Positions 37,919-49,755 of a stretch of 64,000 nucleotides of DNA are shown one piece after another. Both the position numbers and the translations under genes were made by a program. The notes beneath the pieces were generated by a model. It was not told where the DNA came from. It saw nothing but the letters and a program-made list of their open reading frames with translations, and ran no database searches. Positions within the stretch are counted from its first letter, which is position 1; every line of letters starts with the position of its first letter. The stretch comes from Rhododendron vialii (Eukaryota > Streptophyta > Magnoliopsida > Ericales > Ericaceae), in contig NC_080569.1 in NCBI RefSeq assembly GCF_030253575.1, positions 3,535,501-3,599,500 on the forward strand. Reading direction: 5' to 3'.

Positions 37919-38029
37919 TTGGACTGTGTTAGAGAAAGTTGGGTAGTGATGGGATTTTTGAAGAAGAATAGTAGTGTGAGTTTTGAATGGTGGGAATTGG
38001 TGTGATCTTGAGAATCATGAATTCAAGAT

Positions 38030-38032
<3 letters not shown>

Positions 38033-38075
<43 letters not shown>
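38033..38075. repeat. GA/CT microsatellite upstream of the ATL gene
   Basis: About 20 uninterrupted GA dinucleotides, 115 bp upstream of the ATL start codon. On the gene's strand this is a CT tract in the likely 5' UTR or core promoter, where plant genes often have pyrimidine repeats. Confidence 0.9.
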
Positions 38076-38077
<2 letters not shown>

Positions 38078-38099
38078 CTTTAATATGAGATTCCGTGGC

Positions 38100-39304
38100 A
38101 ACAGGGCATTAATAAGTTGTTTATGAAATATTCAAGATCTATAAAACTACTAAAAGAGGTTAATTGATTTAAAAAAAAAAATACTAACTGAGTTGACTTA
38201 AATGCCGGTGCTGTTGGGAAAAGATGAGAGAGAGGTCAAACTTTTTATAACCGGATGTACGGACCAACTTGCGTGCACTTCGACTAATTTGGAAGTCCTG
38301 AAGTTAACAACCTGGTAAACTCTCTCGTGACCCGAAGGATTGAGAGAGATGTTATAGACTCTCAAGTTTAGTTCTAAACTTTAAGATATTGCCCCATAAC
38401 GCCCAAAAATTAATAGTAATAGTAAAAGAAACTTGTACTGTAGTAAGAAAATGACTGGTCTTGTGAACATGTTCATTATGTGGTTGCTCCTGGGGAAACT
38501 AATAGGCTCCTGTTTTGGTTCCCTTTCTTCTTTGAGTGATTATCTTTGATTCCCGATCATACACAGCAATTTCTACAAATAGATTGTGGCTTAGCGAGGA
38601 ATAACTTCCCAATTCACCTGTTTGAAATTGAACCGCTCAAGTTTTACTAAGCAATTTTTTGTGCACTTCTTTCTCGGGTCACCATAGCATTGCTCTTTCT
38701 ATTAACGTGAATTTACTTGCGGGTGAGCTTGGAAATGTGTGGTGTAATGACCCTCTTTGAATCTTAGCACATCAAGTAGTATCTAGCTTTTATGTAGTTG
38801 TTGATATCTGATTGTTTGCATAAAGTTTTCTGCACGAACTACAAAATAAATAAACTCTTAATTCCAGACGAATAATGGGGCAAAGGGGATGAAAGCTGAC
38901 TAGAACTCAGCCCTGTCCTACGCAATGGCGTTGATCACTTTCCAAGAAATATGCAAGAAATGATGTCAAGACTCGTAAACAGCGCAAGGTGTAATGCTTA
39001 CATGTCAGCGTGAATTGCTGCTGAGAAGTGAGTAACAGCAGATTCAGTTGCTATGTGGGGCAGCTGCCGGCTGGCTTCCATATGTGGCTGTGCGTTTGAC
39101 GATTTGCAATTTCGAAAGGTGCTCTCAAAACCATTTTGAGATGCCATTCAAAGATGCTTTCGCTCCTGCTCCACGCGAATTATGCAACTCTGCCAAATAC
39201 TTCGTACTCTATTTCCATTCGAAAGCAAACAATTTTGGGTGAAGAAATCAAAACAGGACTATGGAGAGGCTTGTTTTGATCGAGCTGGGTTGGAGTCCAA
39301 AGAC
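38100..39304 (+). other. No gene recognised
   Basis: Promoter region of the ATL gene on the left, then AT-rich sequence with short frames. A stretch near 39048-39290 is open on the + strand for 64 codons but shows no domain; it lies just before the dioxygenase pseudogene and may be part of its lost 5' end. Confidence 0.4.
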
Positions 39305-40560
39305 TGCCTGAAAATTATGTACTGCCACCAGGGTAGATCATTATTCCTCCTTGCAACACAATCCCAGTGATTGATCTTTCCATGGCAGAAGAGGTTCATG
39401 AATCATGATCAAAGCATATTATAGCTGAACAAGTTCTTGAGGCCAGCCAAGAGTCTGTTGGGTACGTAACGAAACATAGATTGGAATCTCTTAACTTTAC
39501 GAGGATCAATCATATGTTGGATATTGGATACTGACAGGTGATCAACCATGGTGTCTCGGAGAAGTTAATGGACGACGAGATGAATCTGTTCAAGGAGTGT
39601 TTTCGACATGCCAGCCGAGGATAAAGCAAGCGTGTTCCATCTGCTTTGCATTCCTTTTGTTTTTTTAAAGTGAACTTGACATCGTATGGTTCATATATTT
39701 TTTTCAATCAGTTGAACATCTTTAGGTTAATTTACATGAGAGTTAGGTCAAAAGGGGACTTTTTATCTACGCAAGATATCTAACGGCTATTCACAATTAA
39801 GCCTACGAACAAATCAACCCAACAGATAATTTCAAGCACTAGGTGTATGTACAACTAAATAAAGAGGTCTACGATATCGAACCTTGCATTGCTCATGACC
39901 TAGAAGTTACGAGTACGTATGATTAGCGAACTGAACTAGCCCTAGTTCGTTCACAATAGGAAGACATAGGCACAAAAACATAAATCCCTGCATTAGGCAT
40001 GACTTTTTTACTACAGTAGCAAGTTTAAGGTTGGGAACTCTCTTCAAGCTTCCACCTTCGATCCGGTGGGGTTGATTCTTCTTCCAGACGCAATTCTGTG
40101 CGCCCCGGGCACATTTCACAACCAGCCTGAATGAGACATAACAATTCGGCAAGCTAGATAAATCATGATTTTCTTGGCTAAGTTTGTTACTGACAGAGGT
40201 CGTTGGAAAATATTCAGCAGAAGTGAGAGAGCTGTTGGAAAATATGCAGCTGATTTGTCAAGGATTAGGGCTTGAACTGGAGTACTTAGGAGATGATCAA
40301 TTCACCAACGAGTAAGTTCTGGCAGTTAAAATCATTACCCGCTGTGACCAGGCCCTAGTGTGACTCTTGGATTGCTTAGACATTTATACAGCAAGGGCAT
40401 GTGCATGGACTTCAGGTCTTCAATGATGGGGGATGGCTTGGTGTTGAGCCTCTTCCCTCCCAGTGCATTCCTCGTCAACATAGCCTACCAATTACAGGTA
40501 TATGAGGGAGATGCGAGTGTTTTGCTGAATGATTTATTTTTCGGCTCACTGAGGGTAAGT
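39305..40560 (+). pseudogene. 2-oxoglutarate-dependent dioxygenase pseudogene, copy A
   Basis: Exon-1 remnant: LPENYVLPPG, stop, then IPPCNTIPVIDLSMAEEVHES, stop, then EQVLEASQES (39305-39460), the N-terminal pattern of plant 2OG-Fe(II) oxygenases such as the DMR6-like or hyoscyamine-6-hydroxylase-like groups. After an acceptor at 39537 comes VINHGVSEKLMDDEMNLFKE. Further right (about 40195-40310) is the frame VVGKYSAEVRELLENMQLIC followed by GLGLELEYLGDD, and then a broken segment that would read GHVHGLQVFNDGGWLGVEPL. In-frame stops and frameshifts are present, and the region with the iron-binding HxD is not intact. It is therefore non-functional as a full enzyme. Confidence 0.8.
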
Positions 40561-40696
40561 TGGTCATATCTTTTGACGTACGAATAATTCTAGATGAAAC
40601 GACTTGGTTTAGAAAGTAGACTCAACAAATTTTATAACGGTTCTTACCTTTCAAAAATCGGAGTTCGGGAGTGTCTGTGACAAGATCGCAAAGTTT

Positions 40697-41029
40697 GACC
40701 AATTGTAGAGTTTTAATGCGTCTCAGGCGCAATTCCGTGCTCCCCAGGCGCATTTTGAAAAGTTTAAAAGACCAATTGTAGAGTTTTAATGCGCCTCAGG
40801 TGCAATTCCGTGCTCCCCAGGCGCATTTCATTGCGCCCGGGCGCATCCTCAAAAGTTTAAAAGACCAATTGTAGAGTTTTAATGCTCCTCAAGCGCAATT
40901 ACGTGCTTCCCGGGCGCATCCTAAAAAGTTTAAAAGATCAATAGTAGAGTTTTAATGCACCTCAGGCGCAATTCCATGTTCCTTGGGCGCGTTTCATTGC
41001 GCCTCGGGCGCATCGTCGAAAGTTTAAAA
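40697..41029 (+). repeat. Minisatellite, four units of 73-94 bp
   Basis: Units start at 40697, 40770, 40863 and 40936. Each begins ga(c/t)caattgtagagtttta (with small changes) and ends in agtttaaaa, with a GC-rich core of ggcgca words. The duplicate block has only one such unit (51603-51676), so the array grew in this copy or shrank in the other. Confidence 0.85.
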
Positions 41030-41432
41030 CCAACCAAACTTTGCAGTCTTGTCGCAAACACTCCTGAACTCCAATTTGCACGTGATTTGAACTGTTGAAA
41101 AGATTATCTAGCTACTTTTTAAGCAATATAGTTTGGCTCCAATATTATTTGTACATCAAAATAGATGACACTTTACCCTCAACAGGTCTAATAATTCTTG
41201 TGATTAAATGACATCTTATGAATAGTAGTTCTAACAGTGTAGATACTTTAAATGAGGTACTTAATTAGCACAAAAGAATATACTCTCACATCGTATAAGA
41301 AGAAAGAAATTAATAAAAACATCATTGGAAATCAAAGAATTTGATGTTAATTAGTATAGTGCAATTGACAAATCACAGATTGAAAACATTATTTCTAGCA
41401 AGGCTAGATTAAATTAAACCAGTTGATCATAT

Positions 41433-41882
41433 TTAGGGAAAGTGGGATATCTTATTCTCTTGCCAATTATGATCCTCATTATTTGGCTCAATTAGAAGCT
41501 CCTCCAACAACTTGTTATCCAAATATTCGAGCTCAATCACTAGCTCCCCTCCATTCCTAGTAATGGAACTGGAACAATTGGGTCCGTGGCTGGTACTGGG
41601 GGTAGTATCCGTAGTAGTAGTGCAATCGAATTCGTTGGGGAAATTTAAAATGGCATGGCGACCTCTGATTGCATAAGCAGCTCGGTCATACGCCCGTGCC
41701 GCGTCTTCCCCCGTCTCGAACGTCCCTAGCCACAGCCGCGCCCCGTTCCTTTACGGGTCGCGTATCTCGGCCGCATACTTCCCCGACGGCCGACGTCTAA
41801 TTCCCCTGTACTTGGTCTCTGTTGATCCTCTCCCTTTCTCTCGCGTCTTCGTATTCCCTCCTCGTTCATCGCTCCCTTCCAT
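41433..41882 (-). pseudogene. ERF transcription factor pseudogene, copy A (nonsense codon in AP2 domain)
   Basis: Read on the minus strand from ATG at 41882, the 149-codon frame carries an AP2/ERF domain: KYRGIRRRPSGKYAAEIRDP, stop, [20 protein letters not shown], then [18 protein letters not shown]. The acidic C-terminus ([16 protein letters not shown]) matches group IX ERFs. Two defects are visible: a TAA (plus-strand 41751-41753) where copy B has AAG, and Ser in place of the conserved Trp of RPWG. Apart from these the frame is unbroken, so the loss is recent. Confidence 0.85.
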
Positions 41883-43400
41883 TTCGTTTTCGAAATGTGA
41901 AGTCAAAAGTTGCACGTAGTTGTAATGTGATTTTTACGTGGTTTATATATAGTTTCTCTGTGCATCACGTGTGGTCGTGGAGGATGAATTGTTAGTAGTT
42001 GGTTGGGTCGCATCTGACGTACGGTTAGAATTGTATTTGAAGTATCCCAGACAGGAAGTCTTGTGAAAGAGAGAGGAAACTTCGATCTCCAAAGCACAGC
42101 CAAGATTCTATATTTCTGCACATTAATTTGTCATGTTTTTGTGGCCCCTGTTTTATCAACTTTTTTATTTGGATTTGATGGCCAGGGGTGTACGGGTCAA
42201 TTTTCGCGCACCTCAACCCCTCTCCTGGTCCGGTCAAATTCAAAAGAAATTATTCTCTCACTTCCTGACCCCAAGAACGAACTCTGGTCAATTGTGTGAA
42301 TGCAAACCCCCATCCAACCGAACCCTTGGAGCTGTTTTAGCAACTTGTTAACTCCTAGTGGAGTACTTTCTTTTCTTTTCTTTTTCATTTTAGAGACGCC
42401 CCACATTGGTAGTAGGTGGGATGGAGTAGTACTAAAGATGCACCTTTTCCTTCTTCCTTTTCGGCTACAATATAATAAAGGTGCAAGGATGGTATGTGGT
42501 TTGGCATCGCCAATTTTGACACAATATTGCTTCCCTAGCTAGGGTATGGTAGAGTCGACTTCATGCGGTGGCTTCTTCATAAAACAACTGTTTACCCGTT
42601 AAGAAAGATGTTGACTTTTGTGGGGCCCTTAAAATGTGGCTCAATCCTGGCTTATTCATAAAACAATTTTTTGGGTATTTTCTCAAATGATCAAACATTC
42701 CAAAATGCTAACCAAAACTCTTGTGTTATTTATGATGGAAATTGAACCATGTTTGATACATAAGCTCATTGATTAGGTGGTTGTAATATTCTACGCCTGT
42801 TGGGTTGACAGGTCCTCGTACATCTGCAAAAAAAGAGGGAGCAAGCAATGAGAAAAAGAAACGGGATTTGCTTTATGCTGTGAAGTTAAACATGATACAG
42901 GTATACGATCGCACCAGGGATATTAGTATTGACCAGGAGATGGAGAATCTGTAAGCCGGTTTCCACCCTGAGTTGGACATCTTCCTGCATGAGATTTAAT
43001 GCTGCTGCAACCACACACGAACCATACTCCAGAAACGGTTGAATGATCCTGTTCATGCTAAACCATCTACCTCATATAGCTGCTCTATGGAGGAAATCAT
43101 CGACCACACTGTTTCTATGCCAGTGGAAAGAAAGAATGGAGAATAACAGAAAACAAAAGGAGGATACCTTGAATTTATGGTACCTGTCACATGCTACATC
43201 CCCGGTGGCTCCATGCACATTCCCTGGTTGAATTGGATCCACATAACAATCAATTTCTGGCGACATGAGGTAGCTTTTTGGTATGGTTTTTATCTCGCCA
43301 ACTATTTATCATCACTTGAAGAATAATTAACGGTGATGGAGCGATACAGAAATCATCACATTATGGATGCAAGTGAGTTATGATGAGAATATAATAACCC

Positions 43401-43440
43401 CCCAATGACGCAGTAAGGTACCCAATGACGCAGTAAGGTA
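43401..43440 (+). repeat. Perfect 20-bp tandem duplication
   Basis: cccaatgacgcagtaaggta occurs twice without a gap, inside the GH1 pseudogene's intron region. Confidence 0.9.
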
Positions 43441-43930
43441 TTGGTGCAAGGATAAGGACCTGAAACAACTGATAACTGAACCACAATTTTTTTTGGTATA
43501 TCCTGAACCAATTTTTGACAAGCCAGCAGTATAAAGCTACAAGAAAATTATCGTTGCTCCAATTTTAGGCACTCAATCGCTTATGAACTTTAAAACACAA
43601 GAAGGAGAGATGAAGAAAGAAAGAGAGTGAAAGGAAATCGGAAAAAAAATTCACATGCTAAAGAAATTAAACAAACTTGTCCGTATTTTATATAATAAAA
43701 AAAAAAAAGGAGGGAAGAACAAGAAACTGGCCAGAGTGAGTACAAGTGTCCCAAATGCTCAGAGTCCTTCCACCCTTGAATTTCATGCCCTCAGACTATT
43801 TTATACATATATGCACATGGATATAATATAAGACATCAACATTCATCAGATTCTACTAATGGGTTGTTCCGTTTTGCAACTACGAAAAGGAAAAGAATGA
43901 CACAACGTACACAAGTGATTACTTGTAGAG

Positions 43931-44050
43931 TAATGCTAGGAATACAACTTCAAAACACAACTGCATTTGGAAGCTTCCGATGCACGTGGGTTCACATACA
44001 TCGAAGGGGTTGCGGACACAGTTGTGTCCGGAAGTTGTGTTCCTAGACCA
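43931..44050. mobile_element. Small MITE inside the GH1 pseudogene
   Basis: Inverted termini gctaggaatacaacttc (43935-43951) and gaagttgtgttcctag (44031-44046), with a second mirrored pair inside (cacaactgcatttgg / cacagttgtgtccgg). It is non-coding. Confidence 0.65.
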
Positions 44051-44230
44051 TTTGTTACTAGTAACATGATAAGCAGGATCAAGAAAAAAGGAAGAAAAAA
44101 AAAAAGTAACCTGACAAGCAAAGGTTCCTGAACCGAAGACAAAGTCAGGTGGGAGTGGGAATTCACTTCTGCTAAATGTGTCGGCGCTCAACACTAACAG
44201 AGGCACTAAATTCAGCAGGAGAAACAATAG

Positions 44231-45935
44231 TGCAGAACAGGGTTTTGCTGGCCATGTGTTTCTTCGTCTCTTATATTCTCCTTGGCCTCCATTTAGGGCT
44301 TAAGAGTCTGCTCTGTGGCTTGTTGACAGATACTAGCATTTATTTATATGAAGCCAAAAGGGGTGGATATAGCCTCATCTCTTACATGAGAGCAGAATCA
44401 AGCACCAGTCAATACGCTGTAATTTAGCGATCAAAAACCACTGCCAATTGGATATTTCAGAAAAGAAAAAAAAAACAATATCGACCAGTAGGAATGTGAT
44501 TTACTAATCCACTTAAATCTTGGCTCTGGCAGAAAAGGAAATTCACTGAAAACAACTCTCGCTTGATCATAGTAACTGTTCCAAACCAACAGTGATGTTG
44601 TAAAAACAGTCGGATAATATCTTTATAATCAGAAAAAAGGTGGGAGTCGTGGGACTGTAGTCAGTTCATAAGAATGAGTATCAAAATTACATTTTTGTCC
44701 TTCCCAAGAGAGGTTGGTTCTACATCATCCCACAAATATCACTCTCTTATAACGATAAGGTGAGAAGTTTCATGCCTTTTTTTGGTGGTTTGGATCATTG
44801 CCGTGCCCCTTTCACAACGTTTCAAATTCATCTATTATGAAGGAATTCCATAACAGGACAACACAATTTTGATCACTACACAAGGTGCTACTTTTGACTT
44901 TCAATCACGATACAGCTACATTGAAAGGAAAGCTAGTTAAAGTGAAATGAAGTGTACTGAGAAACGTTTGTTTTCCATGGGTAACAAAAGAGAAATGAAG
45001 GTACTTTGACAAGTAACCGCTTATATTTGCTCATCGTTCCCTAACCAAACCAAACAACAAAATTATTTCGTTTCTCAGGAAATTTGCACAGCGAAAGATC
45101 CTAAATTTGAGACTTTCTACACCAAAAACATTCTCTTAAACAATGTTTAGAATTTTCACTCCATAATTTGCATTTTCCAAAGATACAATTTCTGGCTGGA
45201 TGGCTGACATTTAACATACGTCATTACTGGGAGATACAAATATGGGCTCAGCTGAGCTTGAGTTAAGATTCTTCTATGTCGTGTTCAATGTGTTTTTCAA
45301 CCTAATAGAGAAGATTATCGAAATGTCAATCGTCTTCCAGTAAAGTTCAACTATGTTTTGGAAGAAGATGATTAATTTGTAAGGTAAGTAGCTGCCTGAT
45401 TCTCTTTGAGTTATTAGGTTTTGGAGTAGCACTCCGCTAAATGGGTTTTTTTTAGCATATATTTCTATAGATTGTGGCATTATAATCTGTACAGAGAACC
45501 AAGGGAATTTGATTTGATGGTTAGTTCCTTCAATACATCTGATTTGTCTTTGCTTGATTCTGTAAGCTTAGGGGGGGAAAAGTCAAGAAAGTTTCTTGTT
45601 CTCTTCTCTTCTCAAAAAGAATTTTTCAAAAAATTCCCCCTAAATTCCTCCTACTTCCACTGTTTTTCTCTCTATCTCTCTCCATTTACTATTCTTATTA
45701 TTTTTCAAAAAACTTTTCAAAATACAATCCAAACACAGCAGATTCTATTAATTCGGATAAAAATTGATAAGAGAGACAGATTGAATCATATGATAAAAAT
45801 TGAGCTTTCGCATACCTAAACATGTAACATGTGAGGCCAGAATCAACTTGTAGGAGATTGATGCCCGTTTGTGAACGAACATTTAGTGAAATACAATATG
45901 TGTGTGTGTGTGTATATATCTATATATATATTTAT

Positions 45936-45977
<42 letters not shown>

Positions 45978-46213
45978 ATCTTGGGAGAAATGGGGAAGAC
46001 GACGGCTGGAGTTCGGTTATCTGAATCGTACTGGCACTCATTAAAAACTCGCATATGACAGGCGCGAGGTTTTTTTTCCAAAATGGCGTCGACCTGAGGC
46101 TCGCATTTCAACACAGGAGGTTTCTAAAAAACGACGTCGTGCGTAGTCATTAGGACTTCTTATCTTCATCTTGCGAAGTCCCTTGAAAGTCATGTTAAAA
46201 TGATTTGAGTCAA
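44231..46213 (+). other. No gene recognised; microsatellites
   Basis: AT-rich sequence. A TG/TA run (45898-45930) is followed by a GA microsatellite (45939-45974). Frames up to 115 codons (45472-45819, + strand) are low-complexity Phe/Ser-rich and show no domain. Confidence 0.5.
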
Positions 46214-46615
46214 ATTTTGATCTCATTAGGATTTGTTTCTATTATCGAAACTGTTCATCTTGCAGAGAATTTTAAGAAGATAAACTAAGTTCAAGATCAT
46301 TTTAATATAACACTTATTGAATTATAATCGCATAAATTTAGTTTGAATTATTTTTTGTAAAAATAGATGTGGCCATACTGAATAAATTACTCTGACGAAG
46401 ACGACGCCGCTCTTGTTTATTGAGACCTCGCAACCCGAATTCGTCGTCAAATTGTGATCTCATTCGGATTTATCTCCATGATCGAAAGGGTTTATGTTGT
46501 AGAGCTTGTCAAGACGATAAACGTTGTTGAAGATCATATTAATCGAACACTGATCAACACATAATCGGCGATCATGTGTGTGAAATTGCTTCTATGAAAA
46601 TAGACTTGGCCACAG
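46214..46615 (+). repeat. Diverged tandem duplication, about 235-bp period
   Basis: 46214-46380 and 46449-46615 are similar throughout: gatctcatt(a/c)ggattt, tcgaaa, agataaac, then aagatcat and aaaatag followed by tggccaca or tggccata. The copies are clearly diverged and non-coding. Confidence 0.6.
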
Positions 46616-46659
46616 GGTGTGGAACCCATTTTAGCAAAAAATACATTCGACTCCGACGA

Positions 46660-46694
<35 letters not shown>
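46660..46694. repeat. GA microsatellite
   Basis: A run of GA dinucleotides with one interruption (gatagaga). No gene follows convincingly; the 61-codon frame from 46697 has no known motif. Confidence 0.8.
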
Positions 46695-47076
46695 ATGTGG
46701 GTTTTCAGCGCAGAAGGCCTTCTGGATTCTCACTCCATTGTAACAGGTCCGCTAATTTCGATTATTGTATAGCTTTCGATGTTCTTGGCAATAATATTTG
46801 CACATGGAAACAAAAAAACACCAACGTAACTGCTGATGATCTCTTCACAGCTATTAATCTGCGACCACCATTGCATGTTTAAATTGAGGCAATTGTCAAG
46901 TACTTTGTGTATTACTGTACGAGCTTTTGCGAGCACTGGTTTTTGCTACAGATTTAGGTTCTAATTAGAATCGAAATGATTGCTTTCAGTTTGGACTTGA
47001 TCCCTTGAAGTTACCTTGTTTTGTGTGGACTTCTAGTTTTCCTTTTACATACGTACTTAATATGAACAAAAAGTTA

Positions 47077-47347
47077 CTCCCTCCGTCCCTTTATTATAGT
47101 CCAGTATTTTATTTTGGGCAGTCCCTTAATAAGTGTCCATTTGGTAAAGTTAGTGAGTAAAAGTTGGTACATTGTCTATTTTGTCCCTAAAAGTAGATTC
47201 CATTTGAAAAGTTAGTGAGTAAAAAGTGTAATGATGATGGGTAAGAAGGGAAAGTGGAGGAAAAAGTTGATGTGAAAGGTATAATGATGATGTTTTTTTA
47301 ATAAGTTGGAGTTACGAAGTAGGACATTTAAAAAGGGACGGAGGGAG
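47077..47347. mobile_element. Stowaway MITE (Tc1/mariner type)
   Basis: Ends CTCCCTCCGTCCCTTTATTA and its inverse aaaaagggacggagggag are the hallmark Stowaway termini. The dinucleotide TA is duplicated on both sides (47075-47076 and 47348-47349). The element is 271 bp, AT-rich and non-coding. Confidence 0.95.
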
Positions 47348-47574
47348 TACGGAAGAAGCTCGTGGTATATGGAAATTTTAACTACTTGAGACTGGCTAGT
47401 GTTCGGCTCAATATTTAAAGCTCATATTTTAGATCGGCTCGTCTCATAAAACAAGCTACGCGTAAACATATTTTTGAAGTTTATTAAGTTTTTAAACCTA
47501 AACCAAACTAACTAGGAAACATGAATAATAAACAAACTGAGAAACATGAATAATATCATAGTAACTATGGTAAC

Positions 47575-49306
47575 TTTCTGGTCTCCCAACAAGAAAGTGC
47601 AGTCTCCAAGAAACTATCATTGAAAGTTGTCTGAGTTTTACAAGTTTTCTGGTCTCCAAACAAATCTGCAAAAAAGTGCAGTCTTTTTTGTTGCCGTTCC
47701 AGATGATAGGAAGGAGATTCTTAGGAGTATTTTGTCTGTTCCTGAAGCTTCTCTCCCAGTTAAGTATCTAGGAGTACCTCTCATATCTACTAGGCTAAGA
47801 TATGCTGATTGTGTGCGCCTTAAGGAAAAAATGGTGGCTAGATGTCAGCTTCTCTCCATAGGCCAACAAATTGTTGACCTATGGAGGTAGATGTCAGGTT
47901 ATAAGTTCTGTTCTTACTGGAATTCAGCACTATTGGTATTCCACTTTCATCCTTCCTTAACAACTTCTGAAGGAAATTGAATCTCTTATGAGGGCTTTTT
48001 TCTGGAAAGGGGTTGAGTTGAAATCCACTGGAACTAGGATCAGCTGGAGCTCAGTGTGCTTTCCTAAATCTGAAGGGGGTCTTGGGTTTAGGCGTCTCAA
48101 AGACTGGAATAGAGCAACAATGATTAGGCATTTGTGGTTGTGGGCCCTGAGTACGAAGGCTGACAACCTCTGGGTTAGATGGATCCATAGCTTTATGATC
48201 AAGCAGCATTGTTTATGGTACATGGAAATCCCGGTGGACTGTTCTTGGACTTTTCGTACGATTCTAGGCCTTAGAAATATTGCTTCTACCTTTATTAAAC
48301 ACATTATTGGGAATGGGGCTTCTACTTTTCTTTGGTTGGATCATTGGCACCCTTTAGGACCACTCTTTTCCAGGTTTGGGGAAGGGGTTGTCTACAGTAT
48401 GGGTAGGTCTCTGTCTGCTAAAGTGAGTTCTATTGTTGTGAATCACAGTTGGAGGTGGCCGAGACCCCGAAATGCTATTAGTCAAGAAATCATGAGGCAT
48501 GCCCCACAGGATTTGCTTCCCCATCCTGAGGAGGAGGATATAGTAATCTGGACTCTTACTCATAATGGTATTTACTCTGCTAAGTCAGCTTGGGAGGCTT
48601 TGAGGACACCTCGGAAGGAAGTTCCCTGGCATAAATTGGTATGGTTTAAGCACCATATCCCTCTTTGGGCTTTGATTCAGTGGCTGGCTTTCCATGGCAA
48701 GCTGGCTACAAAAGATAGGCTTATGGTTTGGGGGGTCACTAGGGAAAAGAGCTGTGTTCTATGTGGGGGTGGAGAGGAATCCCATGACCATCTTTTCTTC
48801 CACTGTCCCTTTTCTGCAGCTGTTTGGCGCTTGCTTCTGTCAAAATGTGGCATCTATAGAGCTTCTTGGTTTTTGCGGGATGAGATTGTTTGGAGTATCC
48901 ATTTTTGTAAAGGGCAAAACATCAAATGCACAGTTTTCAAACTGGTTTTTGCAGCTGCCATTTACCATATCTGGAGAGAAAGGAATAATAGGATTTTTTG
49001 TTAGAAAGGTGAGGAGTGGCAGGCTGTGGGAGATCAGATTGTTGAAATCATTCGAGCTTGTTTATATGGATGGCATAATGTGGACCCGTCTGAAGCTAAC
49101 CGAAGATTGTTTGAGGCTTGGAGGGTTCTTCTTTTTGTTCTCAGATCTGTGTAAATCTCTAGTATAGGTTTTGGTTTCTTGGCCCTTTGTTGGGTAGGAA
49201 CTTTAGTCTTCTCTTGTATAGCCTGCTGGAGTTCAAGGACATTCCCTTGCTCCTTTTTTCCTTTCTTTTGGTTGGTTATAAAATACTTAACTTCCCAAAA
49301 AAAAAA
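47575..49306 (+). mobile_element. 5'-truncated LINE (non-LTR retrotransposon)
   Basis: Two frames carry the end of a plant LINE polyprotein. 47627-47890 has the reverse-transcriptase C-terminal part (SGLQTNLQKSAVFF, LPVKYLGVPL). 47988-49004 has FFWKG, GGLGFRRLKDWNRA and the zf-RVT module (CVLCGG, then HDHLFFHC, and IYHIWRERNNRIF). Frameshifts lie between the frames and a stop at 49004 separates the last piece. The element ends in a poly-A of about 12. The 12-bp repeat AACTATGGTAAC flanks it (47563-47574 and 49307-49318). Endonuclease, catalytic RT motifs and ORF1 are missing, as expected from truncated reverse transcription. Confidence 0.9.
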
Positions 49307-49458
49307 AACTATGGTAACATGACCTTTGTTGGGTAGGAACTTTAGTCTTCTCTTGTATAGCCTGCTGGAGTTCAAGGACATTCCCTTGCTCCTTTTTTCC
49401 TTTCTTTTGGTTGGTTATAAAATACTTAACTTCCCAAAAAAAAAAAACTATGGTAACA
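49179..49458 (+). repeat. 140-bp tandem duplication of the LINE 3' end and its target copy
   Basis: The segment ctttgttgggtaggaacttt through the poly-A tail and aactatggtaacatga is repeated with a period of 140 bp. As a result the AACTATGGTAAC flank occurs at 49307 and again at 49447. The two copies look identical, so the event is recent. Confidence 0.9.
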
Positions 49459-49485
49459 TGATATTATCCCAATATTAATATAACA

Positions 49486-49755
49486 GTGGCCGCCAATGAG
49501 TTGGTAATTGATTTGGCAATTATGGTGCGGGTGAAAATCCTCCCTGGCATGGGTGGCGAGTTCAAAACCATTTGCGGTAGTTGTCCTCGTAAACAGGTAT
49601 CGTGGGTAAGGGTTTAATTTGCGCCTTATCGCGGCTGTGGTGATAGGTACCCACCTCCGAACATTACAGAGCAGTTAGAAACTCCTATAGTCATGCCGAA
49701 ACGGTCACTTTGCCTGTTGTCCTTTACTAACCGTTTTAGCGTGCAAAAAAAATGT
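49486..49755 (+). mobile_element. SINE-like element (tRNA-derived)
   Basis: A tRNA-like head has an A-box-like aatgagttggt (about 49494) and a B-box-like gagttcaaaac (about 49559), about 60 bp apart. A body with gataggtacccacctccgaa follows, ending in a short A run at 49746-49753. There is no coding capacity. No clear target duplication was found, so the call is tentative. Confidence 0.4.

Larger units (their letters stand above)
40126..42652 (+). repeat. Segmental duplication, copy A
   Basis: From gaatgagacataacaattcg to the aaaatgtgg tract this block is colinear with 51054-53697. It includes the 3' part of the dioxygenase pseudogene, an AT-rich spacer, the ERF pseudogene on the minus strand and its upstream region. 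Differences are scattered base changes plus a few indels: the minisatellite is longer here, and a MITE is present only in copy B. Confidence 0.85.
42895..44230 (-). pseudogene. GH1 beta-glucosidase pseudogene (5' exons only)
   Basis: Minus-strand exons of a family 1 glycosidase. Exon 1 (about 44227-44112) reads LLFLLLNLVPLLVLSADTFS then RSEFPLPPDFVFGSGTFACQ before a gttact donor. A later exon (43223-43168) reads NVHGATGDVACDRYHKFK before gtatcc. The next (from 42984) begins EDVQL and shows YRFSISWS in another frame. The exon that should carry the WDTF motif is absent from between them, a small MITE (43931-44050) occupies part of the gap, the initiator region is frameshifted, and no catalytic Glu exons follow. 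It therefore cannot make an enzyme. Confidence 0.75.

Noticed and set aside
45472..45819. 115-codon + strand frame
   Set aside because: Low-complexity Phe/Ser/Leu content from AT- and pyrimidine-rich DNA; no family resemblance.
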